A DNA stretch of 64,000 nucleotides from positions 50,930 through 114,929 of IMG/VR virus record IMGVR_UViG_3300034095_001343. One strand, 5' to 3'. The stretch is from a virus. This document shows positions 32,143 through 41,780 of this stretch, piece by piece. The notes below the pieces were generated by a model. It was not told where the DNA came from. It made no database searches and was given only the letters and a program-made list of their open reading frames with translations. The position numbers and the translations under genes are program-made. How positions within the stretch are numbered: position 1 is the stretch's first letter; the number at the start of each line of letters is the position of its first letter.

Positions 32143-35100
32143 TATCTAAGAGATAAAAGTAATTTAGTGTTATTTAACTTAAGAAGCATTTTCCTATTTC
32201 CAGAATTTTTTCTTCTTAAAATTAACTTGTTATAATAGTGTCTAAGTTTTTTTCTTTGTTCTTCGGGTTTTTGATAGTTTAAATTATTTGCATTAAGATC
32301 TCTAATGTAACCATTTAATCTTGTTATAAAGATTTCTTGCTCGCTGTTTGTAAACTCACCTCTATCATTTGTAATATCCCAAAACTGATTGAATCTATAC
32401 TTTTGTTCTTCTTTTGAATAAAGTATTCTTATATCACTTGTTCCAATAATAGGATATTGAAGTATATTATAAGGATCTTCTTTAGGATTAAGTTCTAATC
32501 TTAAAAGTCCAGATACTTGTTCTGTATTATAAAGAATCGCTTCATCAAAGTTAAAATCAAGATCATGCCATCTATCATCACCACAGCCATGATATAGATC
32601 CCCTTTATAAACATAAGACTCTAATTGATATTCAACACTTCTTACAGTGTTTACTATTTGTCCAGTGTTCTCAATTAGTTCTACTTCCCAAGGATAATCA
32701 TCACCATAGTAATTTGCATAAAGATCACAACGATAATTGTGTCTCCAGATTGAACCAACTCTAAAACTTGGAGGAGTTGTTTCTAAACTAAAGTAATTAC
32801 ATATTAACGGATTCATATTTATATAATCAGGATCCCCATTAGGACCTGTCAAATATAAATTATCACACTGACCTGTAGTGGTTGTTTGAGCCCAAGGAAC
32901 AGGTGGTGGAGGACAATTACATGTTACCTTTCTACAAATAGGTGCGTAAGTACCTTGCCCATTTGGAAAACATTCACCGTTTGCTAATGTCCAACGAATA
33001 GGTGGAGTTGCTGTACTAGGATAAACTAATGTATATCCAGGAGGACAATTACATTCATAATTTTCACCACAAGTTTTTTCTATAACAGCTTCTGCTACAA
33101 CGGCAATACCAGGTAAATCAACCCCTGAAACAGCAAACTGAAGCTGCGGTTGATCACAGGTGATTTCTTCTAGATATCCAGCTGTTGGTATTGGTGGATT
33201 ATTTGGACTAGCATATACAGCCATTACAAATTGTTTAGCTGGACCAACACATGAACCACCTAGTGTAGATGATTGATATCCGCAACCTACATCTAAACCC
33301 GGATATGTATTTGTATCTGTAACAAGAATAATATATTGTCTAAAGTTTGGTAAAGAACTTCTATCTCCTAATTGTGAACTAACCTTTGCATTTAATCTAT
33401 TTTCAGCAAAAGCAAGTGCAGGAGGAATTTCTGTTCCCCCCATTTGCCAGTTAGCTGTAAGCCATGTATTAACTTGTGTAGCCGTTAATGTATTACTCAT
33501 TGAAAATCCATTTGGATTCATGCTAACATTATTAAGAACAGGAGGTACAACGTTTGACCATGATGTAATACCTATCTGAATAAAACCCCCTATTAACCCA
33601 GATTGAATATTAGAATTATTTATAAACTCTGTAACAAAAGTTAATTCAGCTTGACCAATTGGATTCGTGGGTCCTCCTGGTCCTCCTGTACTTCCAGATG
33701 TATCTACGGCAATAATAACATCAATAAGACATTCCTGCGGACCACCTGTTATTAAAGCTTCAATTTGATCAACTGTAACTACAGCTGGTGCAGATTCATC
33801 AATTAATTTTTCACAGTCTCCTGTACTCGGATTATAGGCATATCCTGGAGGACAGTATGGTTCTTCAGAATTAATTGTCTTAGTTGTTAAAAAATGATTA
33901 ATGCTTGGAATAGTAAGTTCTGGGCACCAGTCATGAAATGAAATCCATGCTTTAGATTTTGGATCATATGATACTGTCCAACAAGCATCATCAAAATAAA
34001 ATGGATCTCCTAATTCAATTGAAATTTCTAAACCAGAAGGATATGTATATATAAATCTGTAACTTACAGGATCAAACCGCATACCACTCTTGTATTGAGG
34101 TTTAACACTATAATCCTTTTTACAGAAATAAACAATATCATCATTAATATCATATACAGCTTGACAACCAACCCCAATTACAGTATTATCAGCCAAAGGT
34201 GTTTCCTCTAATTCAGGAAACTCTCTTATAAGAACTGATGGTAAATATTTATTAAACCACCACTTCATACCTCTATTTGCAATATTCTCTAAACCATCTG
34301 CATATTGAAAAACTTTACCTTGAGCTTGTGATAAATAAAATAAACCAAGAGGTGTATTAATTATAGTTCTTGCACTTTCACAAGATCCATATTCATTAGG
34401 TAAATCTGAATTTGCAACATTTTGAAAAGGTTGCTCAAATAATCCACCATCACCTATAGTAATCTTAGTTCCAAGATCTGTTTGTAATGTATCAACTCCT
34501 TGAAACATCTGCGGAGACTGATAAGGAAAAAATATAATTGCTCCATTTTTATTTATAGGTTTAATTACACTAACCTTATCTTTAAAATCTTTATAGTTAT
34601 TTGGTAAAAAAACTCTCCAAAAATCTTTTTTTGCTTCTTCCTGTGCTTGCAAAGAATATATAAGTCTCTTAGGGTAATAATCAAAACAAGTCTCTGCAAT
34701 TTGAGGATTATAATCTCTTGTTTGTATTTCTCCAAATGATGTTAAGTTTGTAACAAATCTGCTTGCACTTAAAGAATAATCATACTTATAAAAATTATCT
34801 TCTTTAATAATTTCAGCATCAAATAAATCATCTACATTATTATATTCATAAGAATCATAATGTCTATCTTTTTTTCTATCTTCCCAATCTCTCTGTACTA
34901 AATTAATTTCAGATTCTGTAAAGAAATCTAATACACCATTACAATGAGTATACATATAAGCATATCTCATTGCAAATTTGGGATTTGGATCATTACCACT
35001 AAATAATGTAGCAAATACATTACAGCTATTTCCTCTATCCAAATAATACAAATCATTTGGTAAAAGACCATCTGCACTTCCAGTATTCAGTGCGGAAGAT

Positions 35101-38100
35101 ATACCAAGCGTCATTATTGCATCAGCAAGTTTGGTAGTATCAAACTTCTGAGTATTCATCCAAAATCTTGGATAAGGAATATTTACTCTTTTTAAATAGT
35201 TGTATGTATAACCATCAGGTTGACCAAATAAGAAATCAGAAAATATAGGCATTATCACCTTTTCTGTATATCTACCCACATAAGTATCTCCTGAAAAAAA
35301 TATTTCAGATCTGTATTTAAAGATATCAGGTTTGGTTGGATCTAAAAAATTAATACAGCCTCTCATAGGCACCTGTTTAATTCCTTCTATTTGACCATAT
35401 TGATTTTGAAAATTAAACTTAAGTGCTCCATATAACATGGAAACATCAGTAAGTCTACTAACACCCGGAGTCTCTAAAAAATTATTAGATGGTACAATGC
35501 TAGTAGCTGTTGCATTATATCCTCCTCCAATTACATATCTTGAAACATCAGTGACTGTCGGATCATTAAATGTATTAGCAATTGATATTGCAACTGTTTT
35601 TGGTCTAAATAAATTATTAATTTTATATTGACTATCAAAAATTTGAAACGCTGATCCAATATAATTTTGTTCTTTTATTCTTGATCTATATCTATTTCCA
35701 AAAATTGTTGATGCATAATTAAATATATCAGCATGTGAATTATGTTTAAAAGCAAAATCAGATGGTTGAACAAAATTATACATAAGATCAATAATTTCTT
35801 GAGCACCTTCTGCAATTTTTTGTCTAGCTGTATAAGCTCCTAGTAAACCTTGAATAAGACTAGGAAGTCCTCCTGTATTACTATCTAAATTAAATTCTTT
35901 TTCAAGACTACCACCTCTTATTAATGGTGATAAACCAAGAAGACTTTGAACAGTAGCTTGTTGAGTATTTGCAAGTTGTCTAACACCTGTTCCCGCTAAA
36001 AGGGCTCCAACGGCAAAAGCACTATCTGTAAGAATTTCTCCTGGGTTACCTAAAGTATTTATAGCTGTAATAATTGGTGTGGCAAGGAGTACGTTTGCTG
36101 TTTGCTGAGGTAAAGTAAGGCCAGCACCTGCAGGGCCTGCAAAAGTCCAACTTGATGCATTTCCTGCTTCCCAAGTTGGAAATGCATAATTAATTTTATC
36201 TTTTCTAACACCCTGTATTGCATTAATTGCATAACCAATACCAATAATTCCAGATAGTATTGCAGCTACATTTCTAAGTAATTTATATTGAGGATGTTGT
36301 TCAGATGCAATAAAATATCCTTCAGATTGACCGCTTAACTGACCATATATTCTAGCTTCATATGCATTTAAGAATGGTCTCTTAAACATCAACTCAGGTG
36401 AATGAAATGTAAAAACACTTTGTGAGTAACCAGTAATTGGTAAAAAACTAGCAACAGAGTTTGTTAAATCATCACAACCATCAGTTCTTTTTGCAGGACC
36501 AACACCACTTGCACCATCATGAAAATAAATATCAGGTCTTAAATCATTGTAAGGATAGTTTGGATATAACCCTTGAATATTATTCTGTCCTTGAGGAATT
36601 GTATATTCCCGCATATTCCTAAACACACCCTTAGCTAAAATAGACTTAGCTCCTTCTCTTGATCCTCTTAAAATTTCATAACCAACAACATTAGGAATAT
36701 ATGTTCCATCATTAAATTTAGGTCTTCCTATATTTCTAAAGTCAACACCAAGAATTCTTATAGAATCAGAAGATTGATTATATAACCCCAACACTGGACT
36801 TTTTTCTTCAGTGGGCATTTTATGATGTCTAATTGGTTTACCACACAAATCAAATTGTTGATTTGTTGTACCGCCAATGTTTACACCTGTATTAGGATCT
36901 ACATATGTAGAGTTCCAAATTTCAGGTTTACTAGCTGGATATATTTCAGTTGATTGCCAGTATGCTAAGTCTCCTCGACCAACTATAATACCACCATCTG
37001 GTAAAGTCTGTGTAGCAAGAGATATTATAGTGGCTGTATTAAATATTTCAAAATTGTAATTAGGACCATCAATAGTATTAATACCACCAGATAAACCTAT
37101 CTCATTAACAACATTACCATATTGATCTTCTCCAGCTAATCTAGGAGGTCTACCTGGTATATGATAAGACTTGCTTTTTTCACCAGTATTATAAATCCAT
37201 CTAATAAAAAATGAATAAACTTCATCTCTCAAAAAAGATGTTTTGTTACCACCTTTATAATAATAAGACTGAGGATATTCAGCAACAACCCATTGAACTT
37301 GAATTTGATTTGCAATAGGTTGGTAGTTAAAGTCAAACTGTTCAGTTGGACCTTGTCTTATCAAATAATCATTTACAACATACATTGCATCTGATTTTTC
37401 ATATGCAGGTTTTCTTGTAAATAAAACTGTAAAGTCAACACTTACAGTTGCTGGATCTATATAGTCTAAACTAATAACAGATTGCTCTGTGCTATAAGTA
37501 CCAATAACTTTAGCAACAATATTCTGCTGATTATTACTTAGTATTACAAGTTGATAATAGAAATAGTCTTTATCAAGATTAGTTATTTCAATATTTAATG
37601 AACCAGCATTATTATCATGATTAAAAAGACTTTGTAAATTTGATATTCCAATATAATCAGTTACAACTTGATCATTTTCCACATAAGCTAAAAATGCTTG
37701 ATATGTACCGTTTCTTAATAAACCACCATCTTGAGCTCTTGTTAGTTTAATACAAGGTGTATCTACAACTGGAGCCAATCTTAATCTTTCACAATCTAAA
37801 ACATCTGTATCAGCATAAATTACACAATCAGCTCCAGGAGGACTTACCACTTGCTGTACCCACGGTATATCATCTGCATTTAATGTTCTTGATGGATTGT
37901 TGGAATCATCCCAATAAATTTGCCAAGTACAATCATAATTTTCTTTTGAGGCACCTATAATTAAATATTTCCTATTAAAATTTAAACATGGATTATTTAC
38001 AATAGTTGTATAACTACAAGTACTTTCATCATAAAATCCAATTTCAGAATTTGTATCATCAGTGGAAAATACATACCATTGATCAGCTCTTTTATGAATA

Positions 38101-38312
38101 AATCCAATTATAGTATATGGTACAATACCACACTGAAGATTTGCGGGTTCATTACCTATAACTCCAGTATCCCCATCAACTGAATTATTATATGCATTTC
38201 TTGCATGTGACCAATTTTCTTTTGGTTGAAATGAAGCAAATAAATCCTTCACCATACCTTTTATAAAGCTATTAGTATCTATAGATGATGAATTTGAATA
38301 TTGTTTAGCCAT
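32142..38312 (-). CDS. Giant tail muzzle-type protein with inserted VWA domain, 2056 aa
   Basis: The N-terminus (NSFIKGMVKDLFASFQPKEN, then an SVDGDTGVIGNEPAN element) and its place immediately after the ring/hub genes match the large muzzle/stabilisation protein that closes the short tail of crAss-like podoviruses. Most of the first 1450 residues look like beta-rich virion structure with one Ala/Gly-rich hydrophobic part near 670-800. Residues about 1530-1740 form a von Willebrand factor A domain: DTSGS (1537-1541) supplies the DxSxS metal site, GGTEI the distal Thr, and LVTDTNTY the Asp strand. The domain is bracketed by two Cys-containing CPPGY elements, followed by CNCPPPPVPW. The last 200 residues return to a conserved tail-protein pattern and end basic. 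VWA domains bind ligands through a metal ion, so a receptor-contact role is plausible but inferred. Confidence 0.82.
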   Translation of the reverse strand: MAKQYSNSSSIDTNSFIKGMVKDLFASFQPKENWSHARNAYNNSVDGDTGVIGNEPANLQCGIVPYTIIGFIHKRADQWYVFSTDDTNSEIGFYDESTCSYTTIVNNPCLNFNRKYLIIGASKENYDCTWQIYWDDSNNPSRTLNADDIPWVQQVVSPPGADCVIYADTDVLDCERLRLAPVVDTPCIKLTRAQDGGLLRNGTYQAFLAYVENDQVVTDYIGISNLQSLFNHDNNAGSLNIEITNLDKDYFYYQLVILSNNQQNIVAKVIGTYSTEQSVISLDYIDPATVSVDFTVLFTRKPAYEKSDAMYVVNDYLIRQGPTEQFDFNYQPIANQIQVQWVVAEYPQSYYYKGGNKTSFLRDEVYSFFIRWIYNTGEKSKSYHIPGRPPRLAGEDQYGNVVNEIGLSGGINTIDGPNYNFEIFNTATIISLATQTLPDGGIIVGRGDLAYWQSTEIYPASKPEIWNSTYVDPNTGVNIGGTTNQQFDLCGKPIRHHKMPTEEKSPVLGLYNQSSDSIRILGVDFRNIGRPKFNDGTYIPNVVGYEILRGSREGAKSILAKGVFRNMREYTIPQGQNNIQGLYPNYPYNDLRPDIYFHDGASGVGPAKRTDGCDDLTNSVASFLPITGYSQSVFTFHSPELMFKRPFLNAYEARIYGQLSGQSEGYFIASEQHPQYKLLRNVAAILSGIIGIGYAINAIQGVRKDKINYAFPTWEAGNASSWTFAGPAGAGLTLPQQTANVLLATPIITAINTLGNPGEILTDSAFAVGALLAGTGVRQLANTQQATVQSLLGLSPLIRGGSLEKEFNLDSNTGGLPSLIQGLLGAYTARQKIAEGAQEIIDLMYNFVQPSDFAFKHNSHADIFNYASTIFGNRYRSRIKEQNYIGSAFQIFDSQYKINNLFRPKTVAISIANTFNDPTVTDVSRYVIGGGYNATATSIVPSNNFLETPGVSRLTDVSMLYGALKFNFQNQYGQIEGIKQVPMRGCINFLDPTKPDIFKYRSEIFFSGDTYVGRYTEKVIMPIFSDFLFGQPDGYTYNYLKRVNIPYPRFWMNTQKFDTTKLADAIMTLGISSALNTGSADGLLPNDLYYLDRGNSCNVFATLFSGNDPNPKFAMRYAYMYTHCNGVLDFFTESEINLVQRDWEDRKKDRHYDSYEYNNVDDLFDAEIIKEDNFYKYDYSLSASRFVTNLTSFGEIQTRDYNPQIAETCFDYYPKRLIYSLQAQEEAKKDFWRVFLPNNYKDFKDKVSVIKPINKNGAIIFFPYQSPQMFQGVDTLQTDLGTKITIGDGGLFEQPFQNVANSDLPNEYGSCESARTIINTPLGLFYLSQAQGKVFQYADGLENIANRGMKWWFNKYLPSVLIREFPELEETPLADNTVIGVGCQAVYDINDDIVYFCKKDYSVKPQYKSGMRFDPVSYRFIYTYPSGLEISIELGDPFYFDDACWTVSYDPKSKAWISFHDWCPELTIPSINHFLTTKTINSEEPYCPPGYAYNPSTGDCEKLIDESAPAVVTVDQIEALITGGPQECLIDVIIAVDTSGSTGGPGGPTNPIGQAELTFVTEFINNSNIQSGLIGGFIQIGITSWSNVVPPVLNNVSMNPNGFSMSNTLTATQVNTWLTANWQMGGTEIPPALAFAENRLNAKVSSQLGDRSSLPNFRQYIILVTDTNTYPGLDVGCGYQSSTLGGSCVGPAKQFVMAVYASPNNPPIPTAGYLEEITCDQPQLQFAVSGVDLPGIAVVAEAVIEKTCGENYECNCPPGYTLVYPSTATPPIRWTLANGECFPNGQGTYAPICRKVTCNCPPPPVPWAQTTTTGQCDNLYLTGPNGDPDYINMNPLICNYFSLETTPPSFRVGSIWRHNYRCDLYANYYGDDYPWEVELIENTGQIVNTVRSVEYQLESYVYKGDLYHGCGDDRWHDLDFNFDEAILYNTEQVSGLLRLELNPKEDPYNILQYPIIGTSDIRILYSKEEQKYRFNQFWDITNDRGEFTNSEQEIFITRLNGYIRDLNANNLNYQKPEEQRKKLRHYYNKLILRRKNSGNRKMLLKLNNTKLLLSLR

Positions 38313-38320
38313 AATAAATA

Positions 38321-39205
38321 TTATCCAATAACAGGGTAACTCTTAAACATGTTATAATAGTTATGATATTGAGCTCTTCTATTCATCCACCATACTTCAT
38401 ATAATTCTCTAAAATCAGGTGTATTCACAAAACTTAAAGCATTATTTCTAGATGCTCTAAGTCTTTGCTCAATCAGTGTCATTTGATTACTAACATTTTC
38501 TCCAGCAAAAAGCATATTTTCAAGAATACGTTGTTTTAAAGCATATTCATAATATTCATTACAGTAAGGCTGATCTAATACCAACAAATTACCGTCATTA
38601 TCTTCCATAGCTCCTTGATAGCTGATATAAACCTTTCCTGTTGTAAAAGATGTAAGAATAAAACCATCTTTAATTTCAGCAATATCAGAAGCTTGTTCAT
38701 TTACATTTGGACAATCGCATGTGTATTTATTGACTGTTCTTATTCTTAAAGGTACAAACGCTGTAAAGGTTCTCCATGTATGCTCACCAATTCTTTGAAT
38801 TAATTGATACGCATTTTTGTCATTACATGTCTTTATAACACAAACATCTCTACATTCAGGATCTTCACATGGTCCTGACTCACCTGGAGCTGGTACATAA
38901 GGTACATCGTTGAATGTTTCAATATGAGTACCACTAGGCATTCTATCCGCAATGCTATAACTACCACATCTAAATGCATAGTTTAAGAAAGCAAAATCAT
39001 AAGGAAGTCTAGCTTTACCATGTTCAATATCTAAAACAACTTCTTTGGTTCTATGTATTCTCAAGCCAAGATCATAGTTAACCCTTGTTGCTACTTTAAT
39101 AAGTTGCCCCGGATCTATAAAGCCTTCAATATTATATGTAGCAAAATCAACAACTACATCATTATAAAGCTGATCAAAAGTTCTATATTTATGTGATATA
39201 CTCAT
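38321..39205 (-). CDS. crAss-like tail hub/ring candidate, 294 aa
   Basis: The sequence starts MSISHKYRTFDQLYNDVVVD and has a central Cys-rich patch (CEDPECRDVCVIKTC and CDCPN, about residues 117-165). The order muzzle - this protein - next ring protein is conserved in crAss-like phages, where the corresponding proteins build the neck ring or tail hub between portal and muzzle. No enzymatic motif is visible. The last residues are aromatic-rich (WWMNRRAQYHNYYNMF). Its ATG overlaps the stop of the upstream gene as TAATG, so the two are probably made in fixed ratio. I assign a structural tail role with good confidence but not the exact ring. Confidence 0.7.
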   Translation of the reverse strand: MSISHKYRTFDQLYNDVVVDFATYNIEGFIDPGQLIKVATRVNYDLGLRIHRTKEVVLDIEHGKARLPYDFAFLNYAFRCGSYSIADRMPSGTHIETFNDVPYVPAPGESGPCEDPECRDVCVIKTCNDKNAYQLIQRIGEHTWRTFTAFVPLRIRTVNKYTCDCPNVNEQASDIAEIKDGFILTSFTTGKVYISYQGAMEDNDGNLLVLDQPYCNEYYEYALKQRILENMLFAGENVSNQMTLIEQRLRASRNNALSFVNTPDFRELYEVWWMNRRAQYHNYYNMFKSYPVIG

Positions 39206-39870
39206 TATCTATGTGGATTAATTTTATTATCAGAATCTTCTGAAGGTATTCTTAATGTATTAGTCATAATACTTAAAACTTGACCTTCTATTTCCGCAAG
39301 TAAAGATTCTGGAATATTTACGTCTTGCATATAGTGGGGTATACAGTTATCGTCACACTGCCAATTAGATATATCTGAATCAAACACTGCTTCAATTCTT
39401 ACAGCATCCCATTCTAAATTTGGAAAATATAAATAATGATCTATGAACCAAAAGTATTTTGATTTATTATATCTAAATGAAGTTGTTTTAGACATTGCAA
39501 GATAAGTTGAAGGTTGGATAGGTTGCAATTCTTCAGAACCATCAATTGATGATACAATTCTAATCAGAGGACCCCAATAACCTTCAATCATATCAGGTAA
39601 TTTTTCTTTAGTTCTCATAAAAGTACAACCACTTTTAATACCTGAACATTGTGCTTCTACTCTATCTACTTCTATTAATTCAACATAAGGTAAAGATTTC
39701 CATATTGAATTAAACTTCATTAGCTTATTTAAGCTGTCTTGTCTTCTCATTAAGACTTGAGCAAATTTTTGAACAAGACTATAAATGTATCTATCAGTTG
39801 TAAAAGCATCTTGACTTTCAGCTTTTACCTGACCTCTAACTCTTGATATTACATCCGCAATTGTTGCCAT
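39205..39870 (-). CDS. crAss-like tail/neck ring protein candidate, 221 aa
   Basis: Begins MATIADVISRVRGQVKAESQDAF, a helical opening with a following YIYSLVQKFAQVLMRRQ helix, then mixed beta structure containing two Cys pairs (CSGIKSGC and CDDNC). The C-terminal helix (SLLAEIEGQVLSIMTNTLRI) is of the type that packs in ring oligomers of podoviral connectors. It is encoded directly before the tail-hub candidate with a TAATG overlap. I recognise the pattern from crAss-like virion gene clusters but cannot name its ring position. It has no catalytic motif. Confidence 0.68.
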   Translation of the reverse strand: MATIADVISRVRGQVKAESQDAFTTDRYIYSLVQKFAQVLMRRQDSLNKLMKFNSIWKSLPYVELIEVDRVEAQCSGIKSGCTFMRTKEKLPDMIEGYWGPLIRIVSSIDGSEELQPIQPSTYLAMSKTTSFRYNKSKYFWFIDHYLYFPNLEWDAVRIEAVFDSDISNWQCDDNCIPHYMQDVNIPESLLAEIEGQVLSIMTNTLRIPSEDSDNKINPHR

Positions 39871-39898
39871 ATTTTTAATTATTAATGTGCCAAAACTA

Positions 39899-40429
39899 TT
39901 ATTTTTCAGGAGTTTTGGCGGAATATAAATGAGCCACTCTATACTTATTCTTCATAAAAATATACTTAGTCCAGTTTTCAGGATATTCTTTAGCAACACT
40001 TCTTTTAAAATCTCTTAGTGCTTCAAATCTCCATAGCTCACGATTTTTAAACTTATATTTGGTAGACCAATTTGTATAGAAAATCTTTCCTATATTACCA
40101 TCGGTATCCCAGTTTTTATTTTGCAATACTTTTCCGTACTGCTTAGAAAGAGAATAATTAGTATTTACAGACTTACTAGGTTTACATGTTCCAATAAACA
40201 AATAACCTAATGAATCCGGTAATTCTACACCATCTCTATATTTAATTACACCCTGCCACACTTTTTTATTGAATATTCTAATTATACTTTTAAGTTTATC
40301 ATTATCAATATTTTCATACATGGGATATTTATCTTTAAAATCCTTTATTGTTTTACTGTTTAATAGCCCTAATCTTTTTTCTCTATATCTTGGAGCATTT
40401 AAATCTGGGTTTTTAAAGTTATTTATCAT
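39899..40429 (-). CDS. Conserved crAss-like protein of unknown function, 176 aa
   Basis: Basic and aromatic-rich, with recognisable elements FNKKVWQGVIKYRDGVELPD, GYLFIGTC, KIFYTNW and DFKRSVAKEYPENW. Similar short proteins occur in crAss-like genomes, where the function is not established; I do not recognise an enzyme fold. It lies between the metallophosphoesterase and the ring genes with gaps of 48 and 28 bases, so is likely cotranscribed with the ring genes downstream of the terminator at 41701. High Lys/Tyr content might indicate nucleic-acid contact, but that is speculation. Confidence 0.6.
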   Translation of the reverse strand: MINNFKNPDLNAPRYREKRLGLLNSKTIKDFKDKYPMYENIDNDKLKSIIRIFNKKVWQGVIKYRDGVELPDSLGYLFIGTCKPSKSVNTNYSLSKQYGKVLQNKNWDTDGNIGKIFYTNWSTKYKFKNRELWRFEALRDFKRSVAKEYPENWTKYIFMKNKYRVAHLYSAKTPEK

Positions 40430-40477
40430 ATAGTTGTTATTTATAATTTACAAAAAATTAAACACTTAAAAAAATCT

Positions 40478-41656
40478 TTATATTGAATAAACTAGTTCGC
40501 ATATAGTTCCTTTTGTAAATGACTGAAGTTCAAGAACTGCAGATCTTCTATTTCCTACATATTTATTATGATAATGATAATAATCTGTCTTGCATAAACT
40601 AGGTAAAGTTTTATGAATAAAACCAACTTCTTCGGATGTTGTTATATACTCAACTTTTCTATTTTGATGATAATGACCTGTAAATAAAGTTCTAAACCTT
40701 GTATAACCCCACATCTGAGAAAACTCTGTAGCATAAACAAGCGGTGTACTTTTAGATTTTACATCACCATGTTCAAACGCATTAAAGTTTTCTCCCCATA
40801 TGTAAGCTTTTCTTTCAGAATATTCTACATCCCATTCAACATTATCTGCTTCAATTGATTTTGATAAAGCATGTGCCAAATGAAAAGAAGAAAGTCTATC
40901 ATGATTTCCAGGCATATAGACTACAACTAATTTGTCACAAAAATTAGCTAAATTTGTTACAGCCCAATGCATAGAATCAAACGCTTGAATATAGGCATCC
41001 GTTGCTTTCATTGAGTTTTCAAGCTGTGTTCCAGAAGTTGTAGTTCCTGAAAAAGTATCCATATTTATAAGATCTCCTCCAATAACAAAATACAATACTT
41101 CAATATGATGAGATGAAGATGCTCTTACAATAAGATCTTCTAAAGCTTGTTCAAAATCTATATCAATTGTTTTGTTACCTTCTTTTCCAAAATGAATATC
41201 TTGTAATGACATTATTCCGCAGACAGTAGGTAACTTATTAGTTACATTTAAACTGCTTGTAATATAATTTTTTCTGGGTTTCCAATTCTTAAGAAGCTCT
41301 TTAAAAAGACGTCCTTCATCATTTTCTTTAATCTTTGTAACAAGAGCTGAAACTCTCCAACCATTTTGAACCTGTTTGTTCCAATATGAAGAAAGCTTCC
41401 AATCATTTATATTAATGTTTAAAAGCTTTATAATTTCTTCAGGTGATTTTGGTTCATGATTAATAAAAGTTTCAAACTTTATTTCACCTTTATCAAGATC
41501 AAAATGTTTAGAAGTTTTTTTATTAATACTTTTAGATTTAAGTTTTTTCTTAATGGATTTGTATAAATCTATTGATATACCCAATCTGTTTGCACAATAC
41601 TCAGGACTTTTTTTCCACATTAATGATTGTGAAATACGTTTTTCTAAAACAGTCAT
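40478..41656 (-). CDS. Calcineurin-like metallophosphoesterase with N-terminal HTH-like region, 392 aa
   Basis: All metal-binding motifs of the calcineurin-like phosphoesterase superfamily appear in order: DIH (D153, H155), GGDLIN (D195), GNHD (251-253), EHGD (H296) and GHYH (H328, H330). The family hydrolyses phosphomono- or diesters, often nucleic acids or cyclic nucleotides, with two metal ions. The first 45 residues form two or three helices (CANRLGISIDLYKSIKKKL) that resemble a helix-turn-helix, so the protein may bind DNA. Its substrate cannot be read from sequence. It is the first gene after the terminator at 41701-41730 and probably starts its own transcript with the tail genes. The placement of an enzyme inside a structural cluster is notable. 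Confidence 0.88.
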   Translation of the reverse strand: MTVLEKRISQSLMWKKSPEYCANRLGISIDLYKSIKKKLKSKSINKKTSKHFDLDKGEIKFETFINHEPKSPEEIIKLLNININDWKLSSYWNKQVQNGWRVSALVTKIKENDEGRLFKELLKNWKPRKNYITSSLNVTNKLPTVCGIMSLQDIHFGKEGNKTIDIDFEQALEDLIVRASSSHHIEVLYFVIGGDLINMDTFSGTTTSGTQLENSMKATDAYIQAFDSMHWAVTNLANFCDKLVVVYMPGNHDRLSSFHLAHALSKSIEADNVEWDVEYSERKAYIWGENFNAFEHGDVKSKSTPLVYATEFSQMWGYTRFRTLFTGHYHQNRKVEYITTSEEVGFIHKTLPSLCKTDYYHYHNKYVGNRRSAVLELQSFTKGTICELVYSI

Positions 41657-41700
41657 TTTTATTATTTTAGATTTGTTTGTAAATATAATATATATTTATT

Positions 41701-41730
41701 AAAAAAAAGAGGTCCCATTACTAGGACCTC
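41701..41730 (-). terminator. Intrinsic terminator between the fibronectin-like gene and the phosphoesterase
   Basis: GAGGTCC (41709-41715) pairs perfectly with GGACCTC (41724-41730) around an 8-base loop. Read on the minus strand the hairpin is followed by eight T, the classic intrinsic terminator layout. It lies 50 bases downstream of the fibronectin-like gene stop and about 45 bases upstream of the next ATG. Confidence 0.88.
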
Positions 41731-41780
41731 CCCCAACGAGTGTGATAGAAAACCAACAAACTACCACTTTAGTTGCATCT

